Source of the DNA: Oxalicibacterium flavum
GTDB lineage: Bacteria > Pseudomonadota > Gammaproteobacteria > Burkholderiales > Burkholderiaceae_D
Length of the DNA stretch: 64,000 nucleotides
Direction: 5' to 3'
Assembly: GCF_014635065.1 (NCBI RefSeq)
Contig: NZ_BMCG01000002.1
Coordinates: 434,001-498,000, forward strand
In this document: one piece after another, positions 61,490-64,000 of the stretch
Numbering within the stretch: position 1 is the stretch's first letter
How the letters are laid out: every line of letters begins with the position of its first letter
Position numbers and translations under genes: made by a program
Notes under the pieces: model-generated
What the model was told of the DNA's origin: nothing
Databases searched by the model: none
What the model saw: only the letters and a program-made list of their open reading frames with translations

Positions 61490-63097
61490 TTACATCCCGA
61501 TCGTCGTCAGATCCTGGAACCAGTGCTGCGCCTGCACGAAGCGCTTGACCTTGGGCGAGATCGCGTGCGGGTTGACGTCATGCACGACCCACAGCATCAG
61601 CGCGTCATCAACCATGGTTTGGTGCACCTGCGCCAGCAGCGCATCCTGTGCCTTCACGTCGAAGGTGGTGCGTACCTGATCGAGCCAGCCATCGACCTTG
61701 GGATTGTTGTAGCCGCCCCAGTTCACGCCATTGGGCGAGACATAGCGGCTGTCGACGAAGCGCGTGATCGCGTAGAACGGATCGGCGGTCACGTAGCCAA
61801 GGTTGATCGCGGTGATGCCCTTGCCGGCATTGATGTCGCCCTTGGCACCGCTGCGCCAGTGGAGGTACAGGGTTTCGAGCTCGACCACTTCGAACGAGAC
61901 CTGAATGCCGATCTCGGCCAGGCTCTGCTGGATGTACTCGTTCATCGGCAGCGACAGCATCTGGCCGGTGCCGCCCTGGGCGATCACGATCTTGGCCTTC
62001 AGCGGCTTGTTCGGACCGTAGCCGGCTTCGGCCATCAGCTTCTTGGCAGCCGCGAGGTCGTACTTGAGCTTGAAGGTCGGCTTGCCGAACCAAGGGCTGG
62101 TCGCGTCAACCTGACCCACGGCGGGAACCGCGAGGCCGTTCATCAGCGCCACGATGCCATCACGATCAACCGCCAGGTTGGCAGCCTTGCGCACGCGGAT
62201 GTCGGTCCACGGCGAACCCGGATAGGTGCTGAAGTGGTACGGCCACACGTGCGGCGTGACGTTCTTGACGATCTTCATGCGGCCGGCTTCGAGCTGCGGC
62301 ACCATGTCCGGCGGTGGCGTCTCGATGATGTCGACCTGACCGTTGAGCAGTGCGTTGGCGCGCGTCACGGCATCAGGAATCGGCAGCAGGACGATGCGGT
62401 CAGTCTTGGCCAGACGCGACTTGTCCCAGTAAGCGGTGTTCTTCACTAGTTCGGCACGCTCGCGCGGAACCAGCTTGTCGAGCTTGAACGGACCGGTGCC
62501 GGACGGCTGCGAGGCGAACTTGTTCCAGTCCTTGCCCAGCTTTTCCCACTGCGCGGGGCTGGAAACGAGGAACCATGGCAACTGGTACGGGAACAGCGCG
62601 TCGACGTCCTTGGTCGTGATCTCGACCGAGTAGTCGCCGAGCTTGCGGTAGGACGCGATCGACGGAATGCGCGGGCGCACCTGCGCGCTCTGCTTGGCGT
62701 CGAACTGCGGCGACTTCTCATTGAGGACCTTCTCGAGATTCCAGATCACGGCGTCGGCCTTAAAGTCCGAACCGTCGTGGAACTTCACGCCCTGACGCAG
62801 CGTGAACACCCATTTCTTCTGGTCCTTGGGGTCAACCTTCCATTCGGTGGCCAGGCCCGGAATCAGCTTGCCGGGACGCGAATCGATATTGGCTTCCCAT
62901 GCCACCAGCGGATCGTAGATGGTATGGCCGGTGAACTGGTAGGCGCCGGCGCCGCGGTCGGGCTGGCCGGTGGTCAGCGGAATATCCGCCATAGAAATAC
63001 CGTAACGGGCGACCGTTTCGGCCTGCGCGCCGGCATGCAGTGTCAGCGCAAGCGGCACGGCAACCAGCAAACGGGAAATCCATTTGTATGAGGGCAT
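61490..63097 (-). CDS. Peptide ABC transporter substrate-binding protein (family 5)
   Basis: 535 residues from MPSYKWISRLLVAVPLALTLHAGAQAE, a clear signal peptide. Family-5 binding-protein motifs: YDPLVAWEANIDSRPGKLIPGLATEWKVDPKD, WVFTLRQGVKFHDGSDFKADAVIWNLEK, GTGPFKLDKLVPRERAELVKN, RKAANLAVDRDGIVALMNGLA and GVNWGGYNNPKVDGWLDQVR. The ligand may be a dipeptide, oligopeptide or glutathione-like compound. TTGGAGATTGCC precedes the ATG. It is the first gene of the operon. Confidence 0.95.
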   Translation of the reverse strand: MPSYKWISRLLVAVPLALTLHAGAQAETVARYGISMADIPLTTGQPDRGAGAYQFTGHTIYDPLVAWEANIDSRPGKLIPGLATEWKVDPKDQKKWVFTLRQGVKFHDGSDFKADAVIWNLEKVLNEKSPQFDAKQSAQVRPRIPSIASYRKLGDYSVEITTKDVDALFPYQLPWFLVSSPAQWEKLGKDWNKFASQPSGTGPFKLDKLVPRERAELVKNTAYWDKSRLAKTDRIVLLPIPDAVTRANALLNGQVDIIETPPPDMVPQLEAGRMKIVKNVTPHVWPYHFSTYPGSPWTDIRVRKAANLAVDRDGIVALMNGLAVPAVGQVDATSPWFGKPTFKLKYDLAAAKKLMAEAGYGPNKPLKAKIVIAQGGTGQMLSLPMNEYIQQSLAEIGIQVSFEVVELETLYLHWRSGAKGDINAGKGITAINLGYVTADPFYAITRFVDSRYVSPNGVNWGGYNNPKVDGWLDQVRTTFDVKAQDALLAQVHQTMVDDALMLWVVHDVNPHAISPKVKRFVQAQHWFQDLTTIGM

Positions 63098-63410
63098 GGC
63101 AATCTCCAAGATGAGCGACACAAGAAAGATGTGACATGTCAGAGATAAGCACGTCGCATGCCAGCTTTTGCCATCCGGGAAGCACTGTTTAAATGCCGGT
63201 TGACGACGGTGCATGCCTGCCCGCGCAGCGCGCACGGATGCTGGTTCAGCGAAAGCGCATCCGCGCTGGCACCGTTTTGGAACAGGACTGACCAAACTGG
63301 GGCAATGCGCGGCATGCTGCCGCGTTCAAGCCAGATTCAAGCGAAAAGCGGTCCAGCCGGACCATTGAAGAAAAGGAAACGAAGGGAAGAAAATGCGTGT
63401 GCCGACAGCG
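63098..63410. other. 313-base upstream region of the transporter operon, no gene
   Basis: No coding sequence or clear promoter is seen. It holds the promoter region for the binding-protein gene (minus strand) and the 3' flank of the MotD-like gene. Confidence 0.4.
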
Positions 63411-64000
63411 TCAGGGCTTGATCGGCACTTCTGTGACGGCCTCGGGCAGGCCGGACTGGATCATCAACTGCACGCGACGGTTGCGCAGGCGCCCTTCCGC
63501 CGTGTCGTTGGAAGCGACCGGCTGATTGGCGCCATGACCGACCGCCAGCAGACGGCCTTCGGCAATGCCAGCATCGATGAACAGGCGCACCACGCTGCTG
63601 GCGCGTACCGCCGACAGCTCCCAGTTGGACGGGAACATCGGATTGCTGATCGGGACGTTGTCGGTATGGCCTTCGACCTGGATCTGGTTGTCGACCTGGG
63701 TCAGGACCTCGGCCACCGCGCGCAGCGTCTTCTCGGACTGCGGACTCAGCCTGGCCTCGGCCGGCGCGAACAATACGCTGGCATTGATCTCGACACTGAC
63801 GCCACGTTCGGTCTGCGTCACGCGCACCTTGCCCTGGTCGACCAGCGGGGCCATCGCCGCCAGCAGGTTGCGCGCGATGCCGGTCATCTGCTCGCGCTCC
63901 TTCTTGATGGCGGCATCGTTATTGGGGCGGCGCGGCACCGGCAGCGGCAAAGGCAATGCCGGACGCTGCGATTCGATCGGACTGTCAACCACCGGCGCCT
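63411..64000 (-). CDS. motD: MotD/MotB-like flagellar motor protein, 5' end beyond window
   Basis: The C-terminal ~196 residues are present and the frame stays open to the window edge. An OmpA-like peptidoglycan-binding domain is clear: VLFAPAEARLSPQSEKTLRAVAEVL, VEGHTDNVPISNPMFPSNWELSAVRASSVVRLF, GHGANQPVASNDTAEGRLRNRRVQLMI. The preceding region (KKEREQMTGIARNLLAAMAPLVDQGKVRVTQTERGVSVEI) is the MotB/MotD linker pattern. It is the stator subunit anchoring to the cell wall. MotC or MotA should lie just beyond the window. Confidence 0.85.
   Translation of the reverse strand, partial: APVVDSPIESQRPALPLPLPVPRRPNNDAAIKKEREQMTGIARNLLAAMAPLVDQGKVRVTQTERGVSVEINASVLFAPAEARLSPQSEKTLRAVAEVLTQVDNQIQVEGHTDNVPISNPMFPSNWELSAVRASSVVRLFIDAGIAEGRLLAVGHGANQPVASNDTAEGRLRNRRVQLMIQSGLPEAVTEVPIKP

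Overview
The window is GC-rich and densely coded. It looks like a chromosomal segment of a flagellated betaproteobacterium in Burkholderiales, most likely the Oxalobacteraceae (Herminiimonas/Herbaspirillum-like). That placement is an inference from the style of the proteins and the gene order; no database search was possible.

Layout. Positions 1-2200 hold housekeeping genes: the end of a histidine phosphatase, a glutathione S-transferase and pyridoxal kinase pdxY. They are followed by a candidate small RNA and by tRNA-Cys and tRNA-Leu. From about 2706 to 6300 lies an AT-richer accessory patch between tRNA-Leu and tRNA-Arg. It holds a broken phage-type integrase, a truncated secreted-protein gene, two very small membrane proteins and a MocR-type regulator, and reads as the remains of a genomic island. 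From 6571 to 10497 there is a PAS histidine kinase, a NarL-type response regulator and a diguanylate cyclase.

The core (10829-42032) is a nearly complete flagellar regulon. It comprises fliC-flaG-fliD-fliS-fliT, a second FliK-like gene, an FlhB-C-domain orphan and ycgR; fliE facing fliFGHIJK; fliLMNOPQR; then, on the minus strand, flgBCDEFGHIJKL; and flgA, flgM, flgN on the plus strand. Clear sigma-28 promoters precede fliC and flgM. The genes cover the MS and C rings, export gate and ATPase, rod, P and L rings, hook, junction, cap and filament, plus the chaperones FliS, FliT and FlgN and the anti-sigma factor FlgM. A diguanylate cyclase and a PilZ brake (YcgR) bracket the filament operon, suggesting local c-di-GMP control of motility. 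flhDC, fliA, flhAB and motAB are not in the window. A MotD/MotB-like gene is cut by the right edge.

After the flagellar block come a small periplasmic protein, ompR-envZ, a small membrane protein, ispD-ispF, mfd, serB and two small membrane-protein genes. A two-gene operon then pairs a hydantoinase/oxoprolinase-family ATPase with a histone-deacetylase-family amidohydrolase that carries a C-terminal cysteine cluster. Next is an AT-rich, isolated AbiTii-domain gene enclosed by terminators, a putative abortive-infection phage-defence gene. Last is a five-gene oligopeptide/dipeptide ABC transporter operon on the minus strand, with a REP-like palindrome between the binding protein and the first permease.

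The observations most worth following up are the AbiTii gene, the hydantoinase-deacetylase pair, the FliK-like/FlhB-C pair lacking the NPTH cleavage motif, and the candidate small RNA upstream of tRNA-Cys.
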